Source of the DNA: HB2-32-21 sp041603535
GTDB taxonomy: Bacteria > Pseudomonadota > Gammaproteobacteria > Pseudomonadales > Porticoccaceae
DNA: 22,967 nt
Reading direction: 5' to 3'
Assembly: GCA_041603535.1 (NCBI GenBank)
Contig: JBFIEE010000050.1
Location: 1 to 22,967 of the forward strand
In this document: piece after piece, positions 7,999 through 15,717 of the stretch
Numbering within the stretch: the first letter of the stretch is position 1
Layout of the letters: every line of letters starts with the position of its first letter
Position numbers and translations under genes: made by a program
The notes under the pieces: model-generated
What the model saw: the letters and a program-made list of their open reading frames with translations, nothing else
Told to the model about the DNA's origin: nothing
Database searches by the model: none

Positions 7999-8769
7999 AT
8001 GGCTAACCATGTTAAACACGAAAGCAAAGAAACCTATAAGGCTAGTCATACGCCGACAAAAATAGCCAACCGGCTGGAGCAGGGACCAAGTTCGGTTTAT
8101 CTCAAAGATTTTGTCTACGGCGCTGTAGATGGCGCGGTGACTACTTTCGCGATCGTTGCTGGCGTCGCAGGTGCGGGTTTATCGTCCGGCGTCATTATTA
8201 TTCTCGGCTTTGCCAACCTGCTGGCTGACGGCTTTAGCATGGCGGTCAGTAACTTTTTAGGTACGCGCGCGGAGAATCAGTTGCGCGAACAGACCCGTGC
8301 TCGGGAGATGGATGAAATTCATAAATGGCCGGAAGGAGAGCGGGAAGAGATTCGTCAGATCTACGCCAACAAGGGGTTTGATGGTGAATTGCTGGATCAG
8401 GTGGTTGAGGTTATTACCGCCGACGCTGAGCGCTGGGTAGATACCATGCTGCAGGAGGAGCACGGTATGGCCTTACAGGATCACGACGCGACCAGAGCTG
8501 GCATTGCAACTTTCGTGGCGTTTCTGCTGGTGGGTCTGATACCTCTGCTGCCGTACCTTACCAACTGGATAAAGCCTGGTTTAATTGAGCAGACTTTCCT
8601 GTGGAGTTCGATATTAACGGGTATTGCATTTCTGTGGGTGGGTGCACAGAAGGCCCGCTTTGTTAATCAAAGCTGGCAAGTAGGGGGGGTCGAAACGGTC
8701 GCAATTGGCGGTGCAGCGGCCGCTATCGCTTATTTTATTGGCGTGATGTTAAAAGGTTTGGTGGCGTAG
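7999..8769 (+). CDS. VIT1/CCC1-family Fe(II)/Mn(II) transporter
   Basis: Predicted membrane protein moving ferrous iron or manganese across the inner membrane. Its 256 residues show the family signatures in helices 1-2: YGAVDGAVTTFAIVAGVAGA and ADGFSMAVSNFLGTRAE. A Glu-rich cytoplasmic segment follows (about residues 88-155, with REEIRQIYANKGFDGELL and ERWVDTMLQEEHGM), matching the metal-binding domain of VIT1-type exchangers. Three C-terminal helices come next. The ATG at 7999 has AAAGAG about 7 bases upstream. It lies next to a heme-handling operon, which fits an iron theme, but shared regulation is not shown. Confidence 0.88.
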   Translation: MANHVKHESKETYKASHTPTKIANRLEQGPSSVYLKDFVYGAVDGAVTTFAIVAGVAGAGLSSGVIIILGFANLLADGFSMAVSNFLGTRAENQLREQTRAREMDEIHKWPEGEREEIRQIYANKGFDGELLDQVVEVITADAERWVDTMLQEEHGMALQDHDATRAGIATFVAFLLVGLIPLLPYLTNWIKPGLIEQTFLWSSILTGIAFLWVGAQKARFVNQSWQVGGVETVAIGGAAAAIAYFIGVMLKGLVA

Positions 8770-8805
8770 CCGTGACTGGCCGTTTGGCGAAGTTGTGCCA
8801 CAATC

Positions 8806-8857
8806 AAGCTGTGAAGCTGTGAAGCTGTGAAGCTGTGAAGCTGTGAAGCTGTGAAGC
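8806..8857. repeat. octanucleotide tandem repeat, about 6.5 units of GTGAAGCT
   Basis: Five perfect GTGAAGCT units occupy 8811-8850, with a partial unit on each side (AAGCT at 8806-8810 and GTGAAGC at 8851-8857). The tract lies in the intergenic space 37 bases downstream of the transporter stop and ends 37 bases before the start of the next gene. On the plus strand each 24-base cycle contains TGA in every frame, so it is not coding there. Confidence 0.95.
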
Positions 8858-8894
8858 GGCGAGCCGGAGTTAGCCGGTACCGGGCGGGGACGTG

Positions 8895-9806
8895 ATGAGT
8901 GAGCCACTTAAGTTTTGGGATGGTCATGCCGACTGGCGAGCGGCGGAAGAGGCGTGGGATGCTCGGGCAAGCAGATTAGCCGCCGACAAACCCCTGCGTA
9001 CCTTCAGAAAAAACCCAAATTTGCCCGGTATTCGTCGCAAAACCCGCAAATATCTGTCCTGGAAAACTCTGTCTTATATCCACCATCACGATTTTAGCGG
9101 CAAGCTGGGGCGTTATTTTTGGCAACGTCCGTTAACGCATGGATGGGGCCTGGTTAAAACGCTGTTGCGCTCGCACAGTTATCGACGGGACGGCGACTTT
9201 TTTCTGTACTGTCTGCCCGATATCACGGCGTTCAAACGAAAGTTGGTGATGCCGGATACGGTGCTAGTCGCGGGATTTTCCTATTGCCACAAACCCTTTG
9301 AGTGTCCGTCGGGTCGATTTACTGACGATTGTATCCATGACGTTCAAAGCCCGGTGTGCGGACAGTGTTTTATCGGCAAGTGTGTACACAGTTTGCCGAC
9401 GACGAGGGTCGTGCCGTTGTTTATTACGACGGTACATTACATTGGCGAAAAGATGATCGAAGCGCGACAAAACTGGCCTGAGCACAACGTATTGTTTGTG
9501 ATTACCGCCTGTGAATTAACGCTGGAGATGTTTGGCAAGCTCGGTAGTGCTGTCGGCCTGCAGGGTATTGGTGTGCGCCTCGACGGACAAATATGCAACA
9601 CCATGCGTGCTTTCGAAGTGTCTGAAGTCGGTGTCAAGCCGGGCATGGCCGTCGTGATGGATGATACCCAGAGCAGGATGATGGAGCTGTTTCAGATGTT
9701 TTCGGAGGCCTCTGGCAAAGCCGATACACCGGACTGTTCTCATCCTGCCGAGCCGTCCAGATCAACGAGAAATGACAATATTATCGCCACCGATGGCAGG
9801 CAATAG
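8895..9806 (+). CDS. cysteine-rich DUF116-like protein
   Basis: A soluble-looking 303-residue protein of unknown function. Residues 125-240 resemble the DUF116 domain: a cysteine cluster (C131, C137, C146, then C155-G-Q-C158-F-I-G-K-C163), a central FVITACELTLEMF, and GIGVRLDGQICNT near the end (C206, C234). These correspond to the CGRC-IG, ACE and G-C-NT blocks of that family. The Cys pattern suggests an iron-sulfur or other metal site. The N-terminal 100 residues are basic and Trp/His-rich, with no family match I can name. ATG 8895 is preferred; an adjacent GTG at 8892 is possible. It is convergent with the next gene (16-base gap). Confidence 0.6.
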   Translation: MSEPLKFWDGHADWRAAEEAWDARASRLAADKPLRTFRKNPNLPGIRRKTRKYLSWKTLSYIHHHDFSGKLGRYFWQRPLTHGWGLVKTLLRSHSYRRDGDFFLYCLPDITAFKRKLVMPDTVLVAGFSYCHKPFECPSGRFTDDCIHDVQSPVCGQCFIGKCVHSLPTTRVVPLFITTVHYIGEKMIEARQNWPEHNVLFVITACELTLEMFGKLGSAVGLQGIGVRLDGQICNTMRAFEVSEVGVKPGMAVVMDDTQSRMMELFQMFSEASGKADTPDCSHPAEPSRSTRNDNIIATDGRQ

Positions 9807-9822
9807 TTTTTTATCAGAACGC

Positions 9823-10335
9823 TCAGGTCGAGTCGAACTCTACAATCAGATCATCAGATAAATCTTCAAGGCTGTACCGTAAATCTTCCAGAGCAAGGCC
9901 TGTGGGTAAGTGGAGGGTCGCCTCAAAGTGAAACAGGAGTTCACCACTCATTGCCGCATTGTCGCAACAGGTGGTCAGTTCTTCGACGTTGATAGATTGT
10001 GCTGCGAGTATGCGGCTGATTTCTTCGACGATTCCAGGGCGATCGTTGCTGGTTAGCGCGATATTTATTGTCAGTCCCTCGGGTTTGTCGACGGCATCGG
10101 CGGTTTCCACGTTGATACGCAGCCCTGTCTGGTTTAGCGCCAGTAGCGCGGTAATCAGGGCGTCGCGATTGTCGTCGGCAACACTGACCAGGAGGATGCC
10201 AGCAAATTTGCCTGCGAGACGGGACATACTGCTTTCCAGCCAGTTGCCGTGGTTTTTTCTGATGGTCGCGGCCAGACTGTCGACCACGCCGGTGCGGTCG
10301 TCGGTAATAATGGTGAGGGCGAGTAAGTGGTTCAT
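9823..10335 (-). CDS. GcvR-like double ACT-domain regulator
   Basis: A 170-residue protein with two ACT domains. The first (about residues 3-75) begins HLLALTIITDDRTGVVDSLAATI; the second (about 88-165) begins LTINIALTSNDRPGIVEEISRIL. Both show the D-R-x-G-[IV]-V signature. This arrangement is that of GcvR, the glycine-cleavage-system accessory repressor, and of related amino-acid-sensing ACT proteins; no DNA-binding domain is present, as expected. The start at 10335 is set by homology and an AGGA just upstream. A farther in-frame start at 10410 would add 25 low-complexity residues. No gcv genes are nearby, so the regulated target is unknown. Confidence 0.75.
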   Translation of the reverse strand: MNHLLALTIITDDRTGVVDSLAATIRKNHGNWLESSMSRLAGKFAGILLVSVADDNRDALITALLALNQTGLRINVETADAVDKPEGLTINIALTSNDRPGIVEEISRILAAQSINVEELTTCCDNAAMSGELLFHFEATLHLPTGLALEDLRYSLEDLSDDLIVEFDST

Positions 10336-10721
10336 GGTTCCTGGCCGGTGAGAAAAGTTCCTGTGGAGAAAGTTTTTATCTGCGTGTGATAGTGATCGTT
10401 GCCGGCCCACCCGCGTCTAATAAGCATGATGCTATCAGCTGCTAACACAGGGCTACGCTAAAGAGGTTTAGAGTCGTTATTATGCCGCAACCCTCTGGGG
10501 TGGCAACCCCGGAAGACGGCGCGGTAATGTTGGTGGCTCGGTGACTATTAGGTCGAATATAGTCATTGTATGTTGATGGTCCGATCATTATGGTTGGCGG
10601 TTTTGTCAGGTCACACGAATGCCGTCGCCGCCGCTTGTTGAGGCACTGTATGACGGTGGCCTGGCAGCGTTATTTGCCGGAATAGTTTGCCGGTTTAATT
10701 TAAAGAGAAGAGGCTTAGTGA
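10336..10721. promoter_or_regulatory. 386-base divergent intergenic region upstream of the dehydrogenase array
   Basis: This region separates the minus-strand ACT gene from the seven-gene array and must hold both promoters. It contains a GC-rich hairpin (CTGGGGT/ACCCCGG around GGCA, 10495-10512) with no T-run, and an inverted repeat TGACTAT-N10-ATAGTCA (10542-10565). That repeat overlaps a -10-like TATAGT (10558-10563) whose -35 is not convincing. A 37-codon ORF at 10619-10732 runs into the first array gene. No recognised RNA family was seen. Confidence 0.4.
10542..10565. promoter_or_regulatory. candidate operator: 7-base inverted repeat upstream of the array
   Basis: TGACTAT (10542-10548) and ATAGTCA (10559-10565) are perfect inverted arms around a 10-base spacer. 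A dyad of this size is typical of dimeric repressors such as TetR or GntR types, and the right arm overlaps a TATAGT hexamer that could be a -10 box. It lies about 157 bases upstream of the first array ATG. No regulator gene for it lies in the window. Confidence 0.35.
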
Positions 10722-11885
10722 ATGGATTTTAACCTTTCCCCGGAACAAATCATGATTTACGAATACGGTAAGAGTCTTAGCAAGACTTACGACCGTGCTT
10801 ACTGGATGGAGAATGCCGATAAACACAGGTTCCCGGAGGAAATGTACGCTCAGGTCGCCGCTGATGGTTTTCTTGGCACCATGGTTCCTGAAGCCTATGG
10901 CGGATCCGGCCTCGGTATGACTGAAATGCTGTTGTTTCAGGAAGGCATTGCCAATGAGGGCATCCCTCTGCTGAGTCTGGTGGTCGGCGCCTGTATGTCG
11001 ATGTCGGTTATCGGCGAACATGGCACTGAACAACAAAAACAAAAGTACCTGCCCGGAGCCTGTGTCGGCGATATTCGCTTTTGCTTTGCGATTACGGAGC
11101 CTGATGCAGGCACTAACAGCATTCGCATTGCCACCCTTGCCAGGCCTGCTGCAGGCGGTCGGTTCAAACTCAGTGGAGCCAAGACTTTTATAACCGATGC
11201 TGCCGAGTCGGACTATGCTTTGGTAGTGGCGCGGACGACTCCGCACACTGAAGTGAAACGTAAGACCGATGGTTTTACGCTATTCATTGTCGATTGCAGG
11301 GCCAAAGGCATTGAAATGCAACCTATCCCGGTGAGTATCGCCTTGCCAGAGGTTCAGTATCAGGTGTTTTTTGACGACGTTGATCTCGGCCCTGAAGACG
11401 TCGTGGGAGAGGTGGGTAAGGGCTTCAATATTTTGTTTGAATCGCTGAATCCAGAGCGTATTTTGGGCGGTGCAGTGTGCAGTGGTATCGGTCGTTATGC
11501 GATGGCCAAAGCGGTTGAATATGCGAATGATCGCGTTGTGTTCGATCGCCCCATTGGCGCTTATCAGGCATTGCAGCATCCCCTGGCCAGGGCAAAAACG
11601 GAGATTGAAATGGCATCTCTGATGGCGCGTAAAGCGGCCTGGTTATTCGATAACGGTATGCCCTGCGGTGCGGAAGCTAACATGGCCAAGCTCGCTGCTT
11701 CCGAAGCTGGCATAAAAGCCGTCGATGCCTCGTTACAATGTTTTGGCGGCAACGGGTTTACCAGGGAGTACGGCATTTTCGATTTATATCCACTGGTACG
11801 ACTGACCAAGACGGCACCAATTAACAATGAAATGATTCATAACTATATTGCTGAACACGTGATGGGGCTGCCGCGCTCCTACTGA
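10722..11885 (+). CDS. acyl-CoA dehydrogenase, array copy 1
   Basis: A flavoenzyme expected to oxidise an acyl-CoA to the 2-enoyl-CoA, passing electrons to ETF. The layout is an N-terminal helical domain (1-115), beta domain (118-225, with FCFAITEPDAGTN for FAD/substrate contact) and C-terminal helical domain (230-380, with FAD-contacting NDRVVF and QCFGGNGF). Aligned without gaps to medium-chain enzyme motifs, the C-terminal catalytic Glu position is Pro366 (TAPINNE). Glu245 (NPER, helix G) occupies the base position of isovaleryl-CoA and long-chain dehydrogenases. AAGAGG (10708-10713) is a good ribosome binding site 8 bases before the ATG. Distinct features are YWMENADKHRF and GDIRF, mixing traits of copies 2-4 and 5-6. 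The substrate is unknown. Confidence 0.93.
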   Translation: MDFNLSPEQIMIYEYGKSLSKTYDRAYWMENADKHRFPEEMYAQVAADGFLGTMVPEAYGGSGLGMTEMLLFQEGIANEGIPLLSLVVGACMSMSVIGEHGTEQQKQKYLPGACVGDIRFCFAITEPDAGTNSIRIATLARPAAGGRFKLSGAKTFITDAAESDYALVVARTTPHTEVKRKTDGFTLFIVDCRAKGIEMQPIPVSIALPEVQYQVFFDDVDLGPEDVVGEVGKGFNILFESLNPERILGGAVCSGIGRYAMAKAVEYANDRVVFDRPIGAYQALQHPLARAKTEIEMASLMARKAAWLFDNGMPCGAEANMAKLAASEAGIKAVDASLQCFGGNGFTREYGIFDLYPLVRLTKTAPINNEMIHNYIAEHVMGLPRSY

Positions 11886-11970
11886 GTTAGGCATGCCGTT
11901 GCTAGCACTTTGAATTAAGAACGTTTAACTGAATTTGTGATCAAAAATAGCTAAAAAGGGGTTTAGGGTT

Positions 11971-13134
11971 ATGGATTTCACGCTATCTGAAGAACAACGC
12001 ATGATTTACGAGTATGGCCGTAACCTGAGCAAGACCTACGACCGCAAACACTGGATGGAATACGCTGAGCGGGGCGAATTCCCCACGGATATGTACCAAC
12101 AGGTTGCCCGGGACGGTTTTGTCGGCGTCATGGTTCCCGAGGAGTATGGCGGCGCGGGGCTGGGTATGATGGAGATGGGCCTTCTCAACGAAGGCCTGTC
12201 GGAAGCGGGGATACCGCTATTAAGCCTGGTGATCGGCGCGACGATGGGACTGAGCCTGATTTCGCGTTTTGGTACGGAAGCGCAAAAGCAGCAATACCTG
12301 CCGGACTCCTGTGCAGGTAAAACCCGATTCTGTTTTGCCATCACCGAACCCAACGCTGGCACCAATACCATTAGAACGGCGACGACTGCGACGCCTACGG
12401 CGGATGGTCGATTCAAGATCAACGGCGGTAAAACCTATATTACTGACGCCGGTGACGCTGACTACATGATCGTGGTGACACGCACTACGCCGCTGGATGA
12501 GGCAGAGCGCAGTACCGATGGCTTTACACTATTCATAGTCCCGACGAGAGCAAAGGGTATAACCACCCACCCCATTCCCATCAGTGTAAAAATTCCGGAA
12601 ACCCAGTATCAGGTGTTTTTTGACGATGTTGATGTGGGCCCGGAAAATGTTCTTGGCGATGTCGGCAAGGGCTTCCGTGTGCTCTTTGAGGCCATTAACC
12701 CCGAGCGCATTCTGGTCGGGTTCATTTGCGCAGGCCTGGGCCGTTATGCCATGACGAGGGCTGTCGAATACGCCAATGATCGGGTGGTATTTGACCGTCC
12801 TATTGGTGCTTATCAGGCGCTTCAGCATCCGCTTGCCAAAGCCAAAACAGAAATTGAACTGGCCGCGTTAATTTCTCGTAAAGCGGCATGGTTGTTCGAT
12901 CAGGGTCAACCCTGTGGTGCGGAATCAAACATGGCGAAATTCGCCGCTTCTGATGCGGCCTGTCATGCTGTTGACGCTTCACTACAATGTTTTGGCGGCA
13001 ACGGGTTTACTAAAGAGTACGGTATTTTTGATATCTATCCGATGGTGCGTTTATTGAAAACTATCCCGCTCAACAACGAAATGGTATTGAACTACATAGG
13101 TGAATACGTGCTGGGTATGCCGCGGTCCTATTAA
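11971..13134 (+). CDS. acyl-CoA dehydrogenase, array copy 2
   Basis: 387 aa, same domain plan as copy 1, with helix-G Glu at NPERILVG and Pro at the medium-chain Glu position. This is the only copy with Ile instead of Ala before that Pro (TIPLNNE), and the only one ending GMPRSY rather than GLPRSY. It also has YITDAGDADY where others have FITD. The acid-rich LDEAERSTDGF loop in the beta domain differs from the basic KRKTDGF of most copies, so substrate or partner surface may differ. AAAGGGG (11955-11961) lies 9 bases before the ATG; 85 bases separate it from copy 1. Confidence 0.92.
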   Translation: MDFTLSEEQRMIYEYGRNLSKTYDRKHWMEYAERGEFPTDMYQQVARDGFVGVMVPEEYGGAGLGMMEMGLLNEGLSEAGIPLLSLVIGATMGLSLISRFGTEAQKQQYLPDSCAGKTRFCFAITEPNAGTNTIRTATTATPTADGRFKINGGKTYITDAGDADYMIVVTRTTPLDEAERSTDGFTLFIVPTRAKGITTHPIPISVKIPETQYQVFFDDVDVGPENVLGDVGKGFRVLFEAINPERILVGFICAGLGRYAMTRAVEYANDRVVFDRPIGAYQALQHPLAKAKTEIELAALISRKAAWLFDQGQPCGAESNMAKFAASDAACHAVDASLQCFGGNGFTKEYGIFDIYPMVRLLKTIPLNNEMVLNYIGEYVLGMPRSY

Positions 13135-13209
13135 ATATTCAATTTGCACACGAACTGTTTTTATCGACCATACGTTTTATCAACCACACGACTTCCAGAG
13201 GCGAGATTG

Positions 13210-14373
13210 ATGGACTTTAATTTATCCGACGAACATAAAATGATTTACGAATACGGTGAAAGTCTCGCGAAGACGTATGACCGTAAATACTGGATGGAAT
13301 GTGCTGAGCGCAGAGCCTTTCCGAAAGACATGTACCAACAAACAGCTCGGGACGGGTTTGTCGGTACCATGGCACCAGAAGCCTACGGCGGCGCGGGACT
13401 TGGTTTGCTCGAGATGGAATTGTTTACCGAAGGTTTGGCCAATCAGGGAATCCCTCTGTTGACCTATGTAGTGGGTTCGGTGATGTCGCTTGGCCCGATT
13501 GGTGATCACGGTACTGAAGAGCAAAAGCAGCGCTATTTACCCGATGCCTGCGCAGGCAAAACACGGTTCTGCTTTGCCATTACCGAGCCTAATGCCGGTA
13601 CCAATACTATGAAAGCGACGACCATTGCGACCAAAAAGGCCGACGGTCGATATCGGCTAAATGGGGCTAAAACATTTATCACCGATTTTGTTGAGTCGGA
13701 TTATGCGCTGGTTGTGACACGCACCACGCCTTTTGAGCAAGCGAAGAAAAAAACCGATGGTTTTACGCTGTTTATAGTGGATACCAAAGCCCGCGGTATA
13801 GAAGCACACCCAATCCCGGTGAGCATTGCTTTACCGGAAATGCAGTACCAACTGTTTTTTGATGACGTAGACCTGGGGCCGGAAGATATCCTCGGTGAAG
13901 AGGGTAAAGGTTTCGAGATTCTCTTCGAATGTCTTAATCCGGAGCGCGTTATGGTCGGCGCGATAGGCTCAGGTGTAGGGCGTTATGCAATGGGCAAGGC
14001 CGTTCAATATGCCAATGATCGTGTCGTATTTGACCGGCCCATAGGGGCATATCAGGCTTTGCAACATCCTTTGGCAAAGGCCAAAACCGAAATTGAAATG
14101 GCATCGTTAATGACCCGTAAAGCGGCATGGTTGTTTGACCGGGGAGAGCCCTGCGGGGCGGAAGCCAATATGGCGAAATGCGCTGCTGCCGAGGCCTCTA
14201 TCCATGCAGTCGACGCCTCATTACAGTGCTTTGGGGGTAACGGATTCACTAAGGAATACGGTATTTTCGATCTATATCCGATGGTGCGACTGTTTAAAAC
14301 AGCGCCACTTAATAATGAAATGGTACTTAATTATATAGGCGAGCATGTTATGGGGCTCCCGCGTTCGTATTAG
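13210..14373 (+). CDS. acyl-CoA dehydrogenase, array copy 3
   Basis: 387 aa starting at ATG 13210, where the MDFNLSDEHKMIYEYG beginning common to the array appears. The frame is open back to a TTG at 13144, but that extension is not shared by any other copy. Helix-G Glu (NPERVMVG) and TAPLNNE are present. It is closest to copy 4 in the C-terminal half (VQYANDRVV, WLFDRGE, YPMVRLFKTAPL). It carries ITDFVESDY, the Phe shared only with copy 4, and an unusual Ala in GTMAPEAYGG where Val is usual. An AGAGGCGAG stretch just upstream provides the ribosome binding site. Confidence 0.92.
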   Translation: MDFNLSDEHKMIYEYGESLAKTYDRKYWMECAERRAFPKDMYQQTARDGFVGTMAPEAYGGAGLGLLEMELFTEGLANQGIPLLTYVVGSVMSLGPIGDHGTEEQKQRYLPDACAGKTRFCFAITEPNAGTNTMKATTIATKKADGRYRLNGAKTFITDFVESDYALVVTRTTPFEQAKKKTDGFTLFIVDTKARGIEAHPIPVSIALPEMQYQLFFDDVDLGPEDILGEEGKGFEILFECLNPERVMVGAIGSGVGRYAMGKAVQYANDRVVFDRPIGAYQALQHPLAKAKTEIEMASLMTRKAAWLFDRGEPCGAEANMAKCAAAEASIHAVDASLQCFGGNGFTKEYGIFDLYPMVRLFKTAPLNNEMVLNYIGEHVMGLPRSY

Positions 14374-14468
14374 CGTCTCCGTATTAGGTTCCGTGGAGCA
14401 AGGATATATGCACTTTTTACCCGCTGCTGACGTAGCAGATTGATGTACTTAAGACGAGACGAGATACG

Positions 14469-15632
14469 ATGGATTTTTCGCTGAGCAATGAACAAAACAT
14501 GATTTATGATTATGGTAAAAGTCTGGCCAGGACTTTTGACCGTAAGTACTGGATGGAGTGTGCTGACGCACACCGTTTTCCGGAAGAAATGTATAAGCAA
14601 GTAGCCACCGACGGTTTTGTTGGCACCATGGTGCCGGAAGCATACGGCGGCGCTGGTTTAGGGCTGCTGGAAATGGATTTGTTTCTGGAGAGCCTGTCTG
14701 ATCAGGGTATTCCCCTGTTGAGTCTGGTGATCGGTGCGACCATGGCACTCGGTCCACTCGGTGCTCATGGTACTGAAGAACAAAAACAAAAATATTTGCC
14801 GGATGCATGCTCCGGAAAAACGCGGTTTTGTTTTGCGATAACAGAATCAGGTGCTGGCACCAATACCATTCGCGCCACCACGATAGCCAAACAAACGCCC
14901 GATGGCCGTTTTAAACTGAGCGGGGAAAAGGTATTTATCACGGATTTTGCCGAGTCAGATTACGCTTTGGTGGTGGCGCGAACGACGCCGCACACCGAAG
15001 TTAAGCGTAAAACAGAGGGTTTTACGTTGTTTATCGTTGACACCAAAGCGCAAGGGATAGAGGCTCGTGTTATTCCCGTCAGCATCCCCATTCCGGAACT
15101 TCAGTATCAGGTGTTTTTCGATGACGTGGATCTTGGGCCGGAGCATGTGCTGGGTGAAGTTGGCAAAGGCTTTGAGATTTTATTTGAATCCCTTAATCCG
15201 GAGCGGGTACTGGTTGGCGCGATCTGCACCGGGGTTGGTCGCTACGCGATGGAGCGGGCCGTTCAATATGCCAACGATCGCGTGGTATTCGATCGTCCCA
15301 TCGGTGCCTATCAGGCGCTGCAGCATCCTTTGGCAAAGGCCAAGACAGAAATTGAACTGGCGTCGCTGATGACCCGCAAAGCGGCCTGGTTGTTTGACCG
15401 CGGGGAGGCCTGCGGAGCGGAATCAAATATGGCCAAGTACGCGGCCGCAGAAGCAGCCCTGCATGCGGTTGATGCTTCACTGCAGTGTTTTGGTGGCAAC
15501 GGCTTCACTAAAGAGTACGGCATTTTCGATATTTATCCGATGGTTCGCCTGTTTAAAACCGCTCCACTGAACAGCGAAATGATCCTCAACTATATTGGCG
15601 AGCATGTCATGGGACTGCCGCGTTCCTATTAG
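14469..15632 (+). CDS. acyl-CoA dehydrogenase, array copy 4
   Basis: 387 aa with NPERVLVG helix-G Glu and TAPLNSE at the C-terminal site. The FAD/substrate loop reads FCFAITESGAGTN: Ser127-Gly128 replaces the Pro-Asp/Asn found in copies 1-3, 5 and 6 and in most ACADs, which could change flavin or acyl-chain packing. TTPHTEVKRKT is shared with copy 1 while the C-terminal half follows copy 3, suggesting past exchange between copies. The 95-base gap upstream includes a small CTGCT/AGCAG dyad near 14426 but no clear promoter. Purine-rich AAGACGAGACGAG precedes the ATG. Confidence 0.92.
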   Translation: MDFSLSNEQNMIYDYGKSLARTFDRKYWMECADAHRFPEEMYKQVATDGFVGTMVPEAYGGAGLGLLEMDLFLESLSDQGIPLLSLVIGATMALGPLGAHGTEEQKQKYLPDACSGKTRFCFAITESGAGTNTIRATTIAKQTPDGRFKLSGEKVFITDFAESDYALVVARTTPHTEVKRKTEGFTLFIVDTKAQGIEARVIPVSIPIPELQYQVFFDDVDLGPEHVLGEVGKGFEILFESLNPERVLVGAICTGVGRYAMERAVQYANDRVVFDRPIGAYQALQHPLAKAKTEIELASLMTRKAAWLFDRGEACGAESNMAKYAAAEAALHAVDASLQCFGGNGFTKEYGIFDIYPMVRLFKTAPLNSEMILNYIGEHVMGLPRSY

Positions 15633-15717
15633 CCGTTGACATGGTAGAGGCCCGTTAAAGTAGTGGCGAGCTGCTGACTGTGTTGCGCATTAATTTGTTA
15701 CCCAACTGGAGACTCTG

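Noticed and set aside
8806..8857. CRISPR-like repeat
   Set aside because: Units are 8 bases, contiguous and without spacers; this is a simple tandem repeat.
8730..8927. Minus-strand ORF through the octamer repeat encoding repeats of SFTASQLH
   Set aside because: It exists only because the repeat is open on that strand; it overlaps two real genes and has no start signal.
10619..10732. The 37-codon frame as a genuine annotated gene
   Set aside because: It has a weak ribosome binding site, no recognisable motif and a length within chance expectation; kept only as a low-interest finding.
10695..11246. Long minus-strand reading frames antisense to the dehydrogenase genes (also 18686-19255, 12036-12422, 17149-17487)
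   Set aside because: They mirror strongly conserved plus-strand coding sequence, lack ribosome binding sites and protein motifs, and do not recur at the same place in every copy.
13144..13209. N-terminal extension of array copy 3
   Set aside because: The TTG start has no ribosome binding site and the 22 extra residues are absent from the other six copies.
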